Shown: positions 1 through 5,415, numbered from the stretch's first letter. The stretch: 21,063 nucleotides of DNA from CAYTXJ01 sp965613025 (GCA_965613025.1 CBFDUE010000041.1:1-21063); one strand, 5' to 3'. The notes: generated by a model not told the origin, from the letters alone. Program-made: numbers and translations.

Positions 1-87
1 ACCCCAGTCCTCAAAATTATAATTACTTGTCAGGATGATAGATCCTTTCTCATAACGCATTGAGATTAACTGATAAATAAGTAAACC
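1..87 (-). pseudogene. istB: IstB (IS21 helper ATPase) C-terminal fragment, cut by window edge
   Basis: Read on the minus strand from 87 down to the window edge, this frame encodes YQLISMRYEKGSIILTSN followed by FEDWG. That is the conserved stretch near the C-terminus of IstB, the AAA+ helper ATPase of IS21-family transposition. A stop codon (TAG at 90-88) lies just before it, and the Walker A and B parts of IstB are absent, so it cannot be an intact gene as it stands. It overlaps the end of the neighbouring IstA fragment in a different frame, which suggests an internal deletion joined the two genes. More of the 3' end may lie outside the window. Confidence 0.6.
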
Positions 88-434
88 CTAAAAAAAGTCT
101 GTCAAATTCTTCGAAGCTCCTTACCTCCAAACCCCTTAAAATCTGTTTGGCATTATCTATCACAAGCTCCCTGGTAACTCCTCCAAAATAGTTAATGGCC
201 TCTACCAGTGCCTGGATAATATCTTCCCCTTTGATGCTCAACGACCACATGTAGCACTTCTTGTGGCTGTAACTCAAAATAACCTCATGCAGATATATCT
301 TTATCCTCTCCCCATCAACAGGCAGAAACCACTCCTTCCAGCCATATTACATCTGCTCACCAGGTCTCCTCCTGGATATCTCCTGCTCCTCTTTTAACCT
401 TGAGAGGAGATAATATTTCCTTCTAAAGGGGGGT
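50..434 (-). pseudogene. istA: IstA (IS21-family transposase) fragment with internal stop
   Basis: On the minus strand this frame reads RRRPGEQM, then a TAA stop, then YGWKEWFLPVDGERIKIYLH, and further on EAINYFGGVTRELVIDNAKQ. These match the catalytic core of IS21 transposases, which usually reads PGEQ-Q-DW at the first site and F-GG-P---ViDN-K at the second. The stop sits where a Gln codon is expected, consistent with a single CAA-to-TAA change. The N-terminal HTH region and the C-terminus are missing: a TGA precedes the frame at about 437, and the reading frame ends at 50 inside IstB-like sequence. It is a dead remnant. The stretch from 88 to about 120 cannot be assigned clearly to either gene. 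Confidence 0.75.
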
Positions 435-460
435 CAATTCTATTTTACGATCTACATTTT

Positions 461-474
461 TGAGCATATGCTCA
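461..474. promoter_or_regulatory. Perfect 14-bp palindrome, candidate operator for the DUF134 operon
   Basis: TGAGCATATGCTCA is a perfect dyad lying 9 bp upstream of the -35 element of the promoter at 484-511. It is flanked by TTTT on the left and TAAAA on the right. The position and symmetry fit an operator for a dimeric DNA-binding protein. The first gene of the operon encodes an HTH protein of the DUF134 family, so autoregulation is the simplest guess. I saw no second copy upstream of the facing FmdB operon. The role as an operator is inference; the palindrome itself is directly visible. Confidence 0.55.
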
Positions 475-483
475 TAAAATTTC

Positions 484-511
484 TTGACAATTGAAAGAAG
501 AGGGTTATATT
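484..511 (+). promoter_or_regulatory. Strong sigma70-type promoter of the DUF134-DUF5320 operon
   Basis: TTGACA (484-489) and TATATT (506-511) are separated by 16 bp, which is close to the housekeeping consensus. Transcription would begin near 518, leaving about 26 nt before the DUF134 start at 544. The TTG inside the -35 box is an in-frame possible start codon, so a start finder could call the gene from 484, but that would put the promoter inside the coding sequence. Confidence 0.65.
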
Positions 512-543
512 ATGGACGTAAGCTCAAAATAAGAAGACAGGAT

Positions 544-885
544 ATGCCTAGACCGAGAAAGATGAGATTTGTTCAAGGTCCCCCTGTGGTAACGGGGTTC
601 GTGCCAAATCGGGTTCCTCCTTGGGGCTGGGGCGAGATAGTGCTTCCAATTGAAGGACTTGAGGCAATTCGTTTGAGTGATTTTGAGGGGTTGGATCAGG
701 AGACCGCTGCACAACGTATGAACGTTTCGCGTCAGACCTTTGGTCGAATCCTTGGCGAGGCTCGAAGGATTGTGGCTGAGGCATTGGTGATGGGAAAGGT
801 TTTGAGGATTGAAGGTGGTCATTTTGAGCTTCCACCCAGAGGCCGCAGGCGAAGAGGCCATGGCTGGGGGAGGGGCCCTTTTTGA
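544..885 (+). CDS. DUF134 / UPF0251 family DNA-binding protein
   Basis: A 113-residue protein beginning MPRPRK, the typical first residues of the DUF134 (UPF0251) family. These are small proteins with a sigma70-region-4-like helix-turn-helix. Here the HTH lies at about residues 50-73 (LDQETAAQRMNVSRQTFGRI), preceded by the family motif LEAIRLSDFEGL at 39-50. The tail is Gly/Arg-rich (RRRRGHGWGRGPF), resembling the low-complexity proteins encoded just downstream. The start at 544 is chosen because the longer frame from 484 would begin inside the -35 box. The Shine-Dalgarno is modest (GACAGGAT). It is probably a transcriptional regulator of its own operon; its ligand is unknown, although family members are often found near Fe-S or redox genes. 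Confidence 0.85.
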   Translation: MPRPRKMRFVQGPPVVTGFVPNRVPPWGWGEIVLPIEGLEAIRLSDFEGLDQETAAQRMNVSRQTFGRILGEARRIVAEALVMGKVLRIEGGHFELPPRGRRRRGHGWGRGPF

Positions 886-900
886 AAGGAGGTGCGAACA

Positions 901-954
901 ATGCCAGGTTTTGATGGAACTGGACCTATCAATACCCTTCATAGAAAATATTAG
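901..954 (+). pseudogene. Truncated DUF5320-type minigene (17 codons)
   Basis: A very strong Shine-Dalgarno (AAAGGAGGTG) precedes ATG at 901, which opens MPGFDGTGPINTLHRKY and then a stop at 952-954. The first nine residues, MPGFDGTGP, nearly match the N-terminus of the DUF5320 protein at 1217 (MPGLDGTGP), while the rest is unrelated and short. It is most likely a DUF5320 gene that lost nearly all of its body. A short translated leader is also possible because its ribosome binding site is intact and matches those of the two following genes. Confidence 0.5.
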
Positions 955-976
955 ATGAAGAAAGGAGGTGTTTGCA

Positions 977-1186
977 ATGCCGGTATTTTACGGACCATGG
1001 TATCCAGGCTGGTTTGGCCGGGGTTTCGGAAGAGGCCGAGGCTTTGGCAGGGGCTGGGGCCGAGGTTTCGGAAGAGGCTGGTTTGGCCGGGGTTTCGGAA
1101 GAGGCCGAGGCTGGGGCTGGTGGGGCTATGGTGCCGGCTGGGCAGGCCCGTATTGGGGCCCCGCTTATGGCCCTGTCTACTGGTAG
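977..1186 (+). CDS. Gly/Arg/Trp-rich DUF5320-type small protein
   Basis: A 69-residue low-complexity protein made almost wholly of G, R, W, F, Y and P, with repeated GRGFGRG and GRGWFGRG units. Its C-terminal half (RGWGWWGYGAGWAGPYWGPA) is nearly the same as the corresponding part of the protein encoded at 1217. It lacks the MPGxDGTGP N-terminus and the C-terminal coiled coil of DUF5320 proteins, so it looks like a shortened paralog. AAAGGAGGTG at 961-970 is placed correctly for ATG 977; an in-frame GTG at 968 lies inside that site and is rejected. The function is unknown. The composition fits an intrinsically disordered, possibly RNA-binding or self-associating protein, but this is speculative. 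Confidence 0.7.
   Translation: MPVFYGPWYPGWFGRGFGRGRGFGRGWGRGFGRGWFGRGFGRGRGWGWWGYGAGWAGPYWGPAYGPVYW
1007..1112 (+). repeat. 37-bp perfect direct repeat inside the Gly/Arg-rich gene
   Basis: Positions 1007-1043 and 1076-1112 are identical, offset by 69 bp (23 codons). The repeat encodes the GWFGRGFGRGRG unit twice. It indicates recent expansion by in-frame duplication within this low-complexity gene. Confidence 0.85.
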
Positions 1187-1216
1187 GATAATTTTTTCGG
1201 AAAGGAGGTGTTTAAT

Positions 1217-1582
1217 ATGCCAGGATTAGATGGAACTGGTCCCTGGGGCGCTGGTCCCATGACAGGAGGAGGCCGTGGGCTCTGTAATCCTGCATGGAGA
1301 GGTGCTTACGGCCCTTGGTATGGCCGAGGTCGCGGATACGGCCGAGGCTGGTTCGGCTGGGGTCGTGGCTATGGCCGAGGCTGGGGCTGGTGGGGCTACG
1401 CTCCAGGCTGGGCAGGAAGCTATTGGGGCCCAGCCTATGGGGGTGCCTACGGCCCCTATGAAATGAGCCCTTCTGAAGAGGCCGAAATGCTGAAGGCCGA
1501 GGCAAAAGACATAAAACGGACTTTAGATGAGATAAGCAAGCGTATTGAGGAGCTCGAAAGACAACAGCAGACCGAAACCTAA
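1217..1582 (+). CDS. DUF5320 domain-containing protein
   Basis: A 121-residue protein with the characteristic DUF5320 layout. It has an N-terminal MPGLDGTGPWGAGPMTGGGRG, a Gly/Arg/Trp/Tyr-rich middle (about residues 22-80), and a charged C-terminal coiled coil from about residue 86 (SEEAEMLKAEAKDIKRTLDE onwards). AAAGGAGGTG at 1201-1210 sets ATG 1217 as the start; the in-frame GTG at 1208 lies within that site. It is the last gene of the DUF134 operon and is followed by a terminator hairpin. The family has no established function but is often encoded near NifX-like and zinc-ribbon proteins, as it is here on the facing strand. Confidence 0.85.
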   Translation: MPGLDGTGPWGAGPMTGGGRGLCNPAWRGAYGPWYGRGRGYGRGWFGWGRGYGRGWGWWGYAPGWAGSYWGPAYGGAYGPYEMSPSEEAEMLKAEAKDIKRTLDEISKRIEELERQQQTET

Positions 1583-1589
1583 GGACGGT

Positions 1590-1640
1590 GACGGGGCAGG
1601 AGTTCTACCTCCTGCCTTCGTCATCAAACATATTTTTCAT
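1590..1640 (+). terminator. Rho-independent terminator after the DUF5320 gene
   Basis: GGCAGGAG and CTCCTGCC form a perfect 8-bp stem around a TTCTAC loop. The stem is extended by an outer GACG/CGTC pairing (1590-1593 with 1619-1622). A T-rich stretch (ATATTTTTCATTTTTTATTC) begins about 8 nt later. The T-rich side follows the plus-strand operon, so it ends that operon; the facing operon ends at 1701 without such a tract. Confidence 0.7.
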
Positions 1641-1700
1641 TTTTTATTCTATCTTTCTTTTACCTTGCTCCTATAACACATTATCCCACTTATTTCAGAT

Positions 1701-1889
1701 CTATTCTCTGACCATATTGGTTCCACATCTGGGGCACATCATTTCAGCACATGGGATACCCCTCTTATGAGGAACCCTTTCTCCGCAATTGGGACATATA
1801 CAGTTTCCACCAGGCCCACGTCCAGCTCCCATACCACCGCCTCTTCCTCTTCCCTGACCTTGCGCTCTTCCTCTTCCTTGTCCTTGCAT
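1701..1889 (-). CDS. Small Gly/Arg-rich double-CxxC zinc-ribbon protein
   Basis: A 62-residue protein with a Gly/Arg/Gln low-complexity head (about residues 1-29) followed by a compact metal-binding module, CICPNCGERVPHKRGIPC then EMMCPRCG (Cys 30, 32, 35, 47, 52, 55). Zn2+ or an Fe-S centre is the likely ligand. AAGGAGGATATT directly precedes ATG 1889. It lies 18 bp after the NifX-like gene and is the last gene of that operon. Related small proteins occur beside NifX/Mrp-type genes in anaerobes, but I know of no demonstrated function. Confidence 0.75.
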   Translation of the reverse strand: MQGQGRGRAQGQGRGRGGGMGAGRGPGGNCICPNCGERVPHKRGIPCAEMMCPRCGTNMVRE

Positions 1890-1907
1890 AATATCCTCCT
1901 TAAATCT

Positions 1908-2771
1908 TTAATGATGACAGACATTTTCTCCTGTTTTCAATGTGCCTCTTAAATATTCCTTTATTACTTCAACAGGATCCATTGTAGGAGCACCCACAAC
2001 TACTCTTATACCATTTTCATCAAAAAGACTGAGTGCTCTTCTCCCCATGCCTCCAGTAATTATCACATTTACTCCCATATCTCCCAACCATTGAGGAAGC
2101 ACCCCGGGTTCATGAGGAGGTGGTATCTTTATCTCTGTATTCTTTATTTCTCCATCCTCAATATCTGCTATTAAAAACTGTTCTGCATGCCCAAAATGTT
2201 GAGAAAGCATATTCTTATCCACTGGAACAGCTATACGTAACAGGTCTTCTGTGTGGCTCTGCGCTGGTTTCCCGCTCATTGTAAGCTGCTGAATCCTTGC
2301 CTCAATTCTTTCAAGTTGCCTCCTCAAGACAGATACCTCTTCTTTTAACAGCTGCAATTCATTACCACCGCCTATACTTCCGCCTCTCATATCAGTCATA
2401 ATAGTTCCTCTCATACCAAAATGTTCATTTACTGTGGGTTCTGCGGTTGGCCTTAACCTTCCGGCCTTAAAATCATCCACCGCATCTCTAACTGTCCCAT
2501 AACATCCTGTTATTACCTTTATTCCGGCAGCTTCCAATGTCCGCATGGCCTTAGGACCGCAATTTCCTGTAATTATTACCTCAACCCCTTTTGATGCTAT
2601 AAATTGAGCAGCCTGTATCCCTGCCCCTCCAGCAAGCATACCACTTTGATTTTCGAATACCTCATAATCCATGGTGTCAATATCCACTACAATAAAAAAA
2701 GCACATCTTCCAAAGCGGGGATCTATCTCAGAGCTTAGATCTCTCCCCTTAGAACTAATTGCTATCTTCAT
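1908..2771 (-). CDS. Tandem NifX/NifB-C-like (dinitrogenase Fe-Mo cofactor biosynthesis-fold) protein
   Basis: A 287-residue protein carrying two copies of the NifX/NafY/MTH1175-type domain. Copy 1 (residues 1-106) begins MKIAISSKGRDLSSEIDPRF and contains VEVIITGNCGPKAM. Copy 2 (about 178-280) begins LRIAVPVDKNMLSQHFGHAE and contains VNVIITGGMGRRAL. Between them (about 124-163) lies a Gly-rich stretch (MRGGSIGGGN) and a coiled coil (ELQLLKEEVSVLRRQLERIE) that resembles the C-terminal part of DUF5320 proteins. Domains of this fold bind metal-sulfur clusters in nitrogenase cofactor assembly; no nif genes are visible here, so another Fe-S or metal role is more likely. ATG 2771 has GGAGGTG just upstream; the in-frame ATG at 2786 overlaps that site. 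Confidence 0.85.
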   Translation of the reverse strand: MKIAISSKGRDLSSEIDPRFGRCAFFIVVDIDTMDYEVFENQSGMLAGGAGIQAAQFIASKGVEVIITGNCGPKAMRTLEAAGIKVITGCYGTVRDAVDDFKAGRLRPTAEPTVNEHFGMRGTIMTDMRGGSIGGGNELQLLKEEVSVLRRQLERIEARIQQLTMSGKPAQSHTEDLLRIAVPVDKNMLSQHFGHAEQFLIADIEDGEIKNTEIKIPPPHEPGVLPQWLGDMGVNVIITGGMGRRALSLFDENGIRVVVGAPTMDPVEVIKEYLRGTLKTGENVCHH

Positions 2772-2789
2772 CTTATTCACCTCCATTTA

Positions 2790-3038
2790 TTATAGCCTAT
2801 CTCTTCTACATCTGCCCCCTGTAGAGCAGGGAGGAGACTCGCATCTTTCATCTCTCCCGCAACAGGTTTTACCAGGCATACGAGTGGTTTCAGCATTTAT
2901 AAATGAAGCCGGAGAAAGGAGTTTTTTCATATCCCTACTTCCACATTCAGGACAAACTATATCAATCTCTGTTCCGCCCATAACCAAAAATTCCTGAATT
3001 CTTCCGCAATTATTACATCTATACTCATATATAGGCAC
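2790..3038 (-). CDS. FmdB family zinc-ribbon protein
   Basis: An 82-residue protein that starts MPIYEYRCNNCG and continues CPECGSRDMKKLLSPASF, the standard FmdB zinc ribbon with Cys 8, 11, 29 and 32. The tail is Cys-rich (CCGRDERCESPPCSTGGRC), as in many members from sulfate reducers. It starts with GTG at 3038 behind GGGAGGTGATAAG. It is the first gene of the minus-strand operon and ends 18 bp before the NifX-like gene. The family was named as a putative regulator of formamidase/formylmethanofuran dehydrogenase genes; its actual role is not settled. Confidence 0.85.
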   Translation of the reverse strand: MPIYEYRCNNCGRIQEFLVMGGTEIDIVCPECGSRDMKKLLSPASFINAETTRMPGKTCCGRDERCESPPCSTGGRCRRDRL

Positions 3039-3093
3039 CTTATCACCTCCCTAAATAAAAATACAGCAGATATCAAACCACCCCTTATATTCA

Positions 3094-3121
3094 TTAATAA
3101 CCATATTAAGCATCGTGTCAA
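3094..3121 (-). promoter_or_regulatory. Putative sigma70 promoter of the FmdB-NifX-zinc-ribbon operon
   Basis: On the minus strand TTGACA (3121-3116) is followed after 16 bp by TATTAA (3099-3094). Transcription would start near 3087, leaving about 50 nt of leader before the FmdB start at 3038. The -35 is a perfect match; the -10 is moderate. Confidence 0.5.
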
Positions 3122-3376
3122 TTTAATTGTATCTGTTCAACCAATTACTCCTGAACTCTGAAAATACAGAATCAACAGCAAATCCCATCCAATGCTTTTC
3201 CATTTACATATCTTATCTAAACAATTTTTTCATCGCTTTTTATGGACTTTTGAGATATTTTAAGTCTCTTCTTCTGAGTACCTCCTTAGTAGTAACAGAT
3301 TAAAGATAGGTCTTTAAAAAACCTTGAAAAGAACAATACAATGAATTAGCTTAATATATAAGCATTAATTATCCTT

Positions 3377-3405
3377 TTGACAAATCTTATATTAAATTTT
3401 ATTCA
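3377..3405 (+). promoter_or_regulatory. Putative promoter giving a near-leaderless DUF1640 mRNA
   Basis: TTGACA at 3377-3382 is followed after 17 bp by TATTCA (3400-3405). The predicted transcription start, 6-8 nt downstream, falls at about 3412, next to ATG 3413. The -10 match is moderate. The TTG of the -35 box is in frame with the gene and could be mistaken for its start codon. Confidence 0.45.
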
Positions 3406-3412
3406 TTATCCC

Positions 3413-4141
3413 ATGGTAGCTGGAATAGACACCTTAAAATTAACCAAGAGGCTTAGGGGTGCCGGATTTACCGAGGATCAGGCAGAAGCACTAACTGAGG
3501 CGATTAAGGAGGCGCAAAGCTTTGCAATTTCTGAGCTTGCCACCAAGAGTGATCTTATTCAGCAGAGGTCAGAGCTACAGGAATATATCAGCAATGTAAA
3601 AGCTGAATTACAGGAGTCCATCAACAATGTCAGGTCAGAGTTACAGGAGTCCATTAATGGTGTTAGGGGTGAACTACATGAATCTATTGGCAATGTCAGG
3701 TCAGAGTTACAGGAATCCATAGCAGGTTTAAAGGGTGAGATACAGGGGGTCAGGTCAGAGTTACAGGAATCCATTAGTGGTGTTAGGGGTGAACTACATG
3801 AATCTATTGGCAATGTCAGGTCAGAGTTACAGGAGTCCATAGCAGGTTTAAAGGGTGAGATACAGGAGGTCAGGTCAGAGTTACAGGAATCCATTAGTGG
3901 TGTTAGGAGTGAACTACATGAATCCATCAACAATGTCAGGTCAGATCTACAGGAGTCCATTAATGGTGTTAGGGGTGAACTACATGAATCTATGAGCAGT
4001 ATTAGGTCAGAATTACATAAATCCATAAAGAGGGTAGAGCTGAGGGTGGAATCCCTTGAAGGTGATGTGAAGTTGCTTAAATGGATGATGGGATTTATGC
4101 TTGCAGGTATCTTATCCCTCATAATTAAGGCCTTTTTTTAA
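3413..4141 (+). CDS. DUF1640-type coiled-coil protein with C-terminal membrane anchor
   Basis: A 242-residue protein. The N-terminus (GIDTLKLTKRLRGAGFTEDQ, then AEALTEAIKEAQ) matches the DUF1640/CCDC90-like family. From about residue 57 to 205 it is a regular coiled coil of 11-residue units such as SELQESINGVR and GELHESIGNVR, interrupted twice by 7-residue units (GEIQGVR, GEIQEVR). It ends with a hydrophobic helix (about 219-241, WMMGFMLAGILSLII). It should be anchored in the inner membrane by its C-terminus, with the rod in the cytoplasm. There is no Shine-Dalgarno before ATG 3413, and the promoter placement suggests a leaderless message. The function is unknown; an extended scaffold or spacer is likely. 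Confidence 0.75.
   Translation: MVAGIDTLKLTKRLRGAGFTEDQAEALTEAIKEAQSFAISELATKSDLIQQRSELQEYISNVKAELQESINNVRSELQESINGVRGELHESIGNVRSELQESIAGLKGEIQGVRSELQESISGVRGELHESIGNVRSELQESIAGLKGEIQEVRSELQESISGVRSELHESINNVRSDLQESINGVRGELHESMSSIRSELHKSIKRVELRVESLEGDVKLLKWMMGFMLAGILSLIIKAFF
3661..3900 (+). repeat. Two tandem 120-bp units inside the DUF1640 coiled-coil gene
   Basis: Positions 3661-3780 and 3781-3900 differ at only two bases. The 120-bp unit encodes 40 residues: three 11-residue segments plus one 7-residue segment. Diverged partial copies flank it on both sides (about 3590-3660 and 3901-4030). The near identity points to a recent in-frame duplication. Confidence 0.9.
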
Positions 4142-4191
4142 TCAAATGCATCAATCATTCACTCAAGTATAATTCCAATGGAGTATCTCTT

Positions 4192-5157
4192 GTGGCAGTA
4201 ATATTAGGTATTATGGGAAGCCCAAGAAAGGGGGGCAATTCAGACCATCTCTTATCTATATTTTTAGATGAGTTCAGGGGGCAAGGTCATATAATAAGAC
4301 AGTTTAATATCTCAGATATGAATATCTCTCCATGTATGGGATGTGGATTCTGTGAAATAGAAGGGTTTTGTAAATTTTCAGATGATATGGAAGAAGTAAA
4401 TCATCTCCTTAGAATGGCTGATCTTGTTATCTTATCCACTCCCATATTCTTTTATGGCATGCCTTCTCAGACAAAGGCATTGATAGATAGGGTTCAGGCT
4501 CTTTGGGCAAGGAGGTATCGTTTTAAGCTTAAAGAGCCAAAGGCAGATAGCAGAAGAGGGTTTCTATTAAGTGTGGGTGCAACCAGAGGCAAAAATCTCT
4601 TTTTGGGTGTGGAGTTGACCTGTAGATATTTTTTTGACGCAATCTCTGCCTCTTTTGAGGGATATCTGGGATTTAGAGAGGTAGATAGGGCAGGTGAGAT
4701 AGTCAATCATCCAACTGCTTTTAAAGAGTGTAGAGATAAGGCAAGGGAATTTTTAAGATCTCTTAATGGCAGAAAGAGGATCTTATTTATCTGCCAAGAA
4801 AATGCCAGAAGAAGTCAGATGGCACAAGCATTTTTAGAATATTATGGGAAAGAGCGGTTTGATGTCCAAAGCGCCGGTAATAGCCCAGCTTCCAGAATAG
4901 ATCCAGTGGTCATAGAGGTAATGGCAGAAAGGGGGATTGATATTGCATACCGCAGGCCAAAGGCCTATGGCGAGATATGTCAAGCAGAATTTGATCTGAT
5001 AGTTCAGATGGGCTGTGAAATTCAGTGTCCTGCTGGATATGGCTCAACAATAGAGAATTGGGATCTTGAAGATCCAAAAGGCAAATCCAAAGAGGATCTT
5101 TCCAAAATAAGGGATCAGATTGAGCATAGAGTTAAAAATCTTATCTCAAAAACCTAA
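4192..5157 (+). CDS. Iron-sulfur flavoprotein / thioredoxin-type arsenate reductase fusion
   Basis: A 321-residue two-domain protein. Residues 1 to about 190 form an NADPH-dependent FMN reductase/flavodoxin fold (start AVILGIMGSPRKGGNSDHL) with Cys 48, 51, 54 and 60 arranged CMGCGFCEIEGFC. This is the compact C-x2-C-x2-C-x(4-7)-C cluster motif of archaeal and anaerobe iron-sulfur flavoproteins. Residues about 196-321 form a low-molecular-weight phosphatase/ArsC domain: RILFICQENARRSQMAQAF holds the CX5R catalytic loop (Cys201). The later MGCEIQCP gives the pair of resolving cysteines, followed by ENWDLEDPKGK, typical of ArsC. It would be cytoplasmic. The flavoprotein half may deliver electrons to the arsenate reductase half; that coupling is inference. 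The start is GTG 4192 behind GGAG. Confidence 0.8.
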   Translation: MAVILGIMGSPRKGGNSDHLLSIFLDEFRGQGHIIRQFNISDMNISPCMGCGFCEIEGFCKFSDDMEEVNHLLRMADLVILSTPIFFYGMPSQTKALIDRVQALWARRYRFKLKEPKADSRRGFLLSVGATRGKNLFLGVELTCRYFFDAISASFEGYLGFREVDRAGEIVNHPTAFKECRDKAREFLRSLNGRKRILFICQENARRSQMAQAFLEYYGKERFDVQSAGNSPASRIDPVVIEVMAERGIDIAYRRPKAYGEICQAEFDLIVQMGCEIQCPAGYGSTIENWDLEDPKGKSKEDLSKIRDQIEHRVKNLISKT

Positions 5158-5198
5158 GGTTGATTATATATAAATTTTTTTACCAAAAACATTATATA

Positions 5199-5227
5199 TT
5201 GAACAGTAATAATTATTATTATATTAA
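5199..5227 (+). promoter_or_regulatory. Putative promoter of the rubredoxin gene
   Basis: TTGAAC (5199-5204) and TATTAA (5222-5227) are separated by 17 bp in a very AT-rich spacer. Transcription would begin near 5234, about 23 nt before the rubredoxin ATG. The match is fair, but the AT-richness of the region reduces its weight. Confidence 0.4.
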
Positions 5228-5256
5228 ATTCTGAAATTATCTCTGGAGGTCAGGTT

Positions 5257-5415
5257 ATGGATAAGTATGAATGCACAGTCTGTGGATATATCTATGATCC
5301 TGAAACAGGTGATCCTGACAGCGGCATTGAACCAAGCACCCCCTTTGATAAGCTGCCCGATGATTGGGTCTGCCCCGTATGTGGTGCTACAAAGGATCAA
5401 TTTGAAAAATTATAG
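5257..5415 (+). CDS. Rubredoxin
   Basis: A 52-residue rubredoxin of standard length. It opens MDKYECTVCGYIYDPETGD and closes WVCPVCGATKDQFEKL, giving the two CxxC(P)xCG knuckles (Cys 6, 9, 39, 42) that bind a single iron. CTGGAGGT lies at a good distance before ATG 5257. It is a small cytoplasmic electron carrier. In anaerobes it commonly serves flavo-diiron oxygen or nitric oxide reductases, and a remnant of exactly such a gene follows it in frame. With that partner lost here, it may serve another enzyme elsewhere in the genome. Confidence 0.93.
   Translation: MDKYECTVCGYIYDPETGDPDSGIEPSTPFDKLPDDWVCPVCGATKDQFEKL

Larger units (their letters stand above)
3039..3412. other. Divergent intergenic region between the FmdB operon and the DUF1640 gene
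   Basis: About 370 bp with no supportable gene on either strand. It is AT-rich and contains a likely promoter for the leftward FmdB operon (3094-3121) and one for the rightward DUF1640 gene (3377-3405). I see no tRNA, no obvious structured RNA and no copy of the TGAGCATATGCTCA palindrome. The stretch from about 3130 to 3370 holds nothing I can name. Confidence 0.6.

Noticed and set aside
484..543. Upstream extension of the DUF134 gene from a TTG at 484
   Set aside because: The TTG is the beginning of the TTGACA -35 element, the extension has no family similarity, and MPRPRK at 544 is the canonical DUF134 N-terminus.
505..942. Minus-strand open frames across the DUF134 gene
   Set aside because: They overlap a clear family member on the plus strand and have no recognisable protein sequence or ribosome binding site.
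3590..4030. CRISPR-like or non-coding tandem repeat array
   Set aside because: The repeats are in frame, lack spacers, and encode a regular coiled coil in one gene.
3559..4122. Long minus-strand open frame of 187 codons rich in Ser, Asp and Leu
   Set aside because: It is the antisense of the repetitive DUF1640 coiled-coil gene; the openness comes from the repeat and there is no start signal or family match.
5150..5185. Possible terminator after the flavoprotein-ArsC gene (AACCTAAGGTT followed by T-run)
   Set aside because: The inverted repeat leaves a loop too small for its five base pairs and only a 3-bp stem with a normal loop, so the T-run alone is not convincing.
5413..5415. Amber readthrough (for example pyrrolysine) producing a rubredoxin-flavodoxin fusion
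   Set aside because: The rubredoxin is exactly full length at this stop, and the downstream fragment is better explained as a deletion remnant of fprA; no pyrrolysine genes are in the window.
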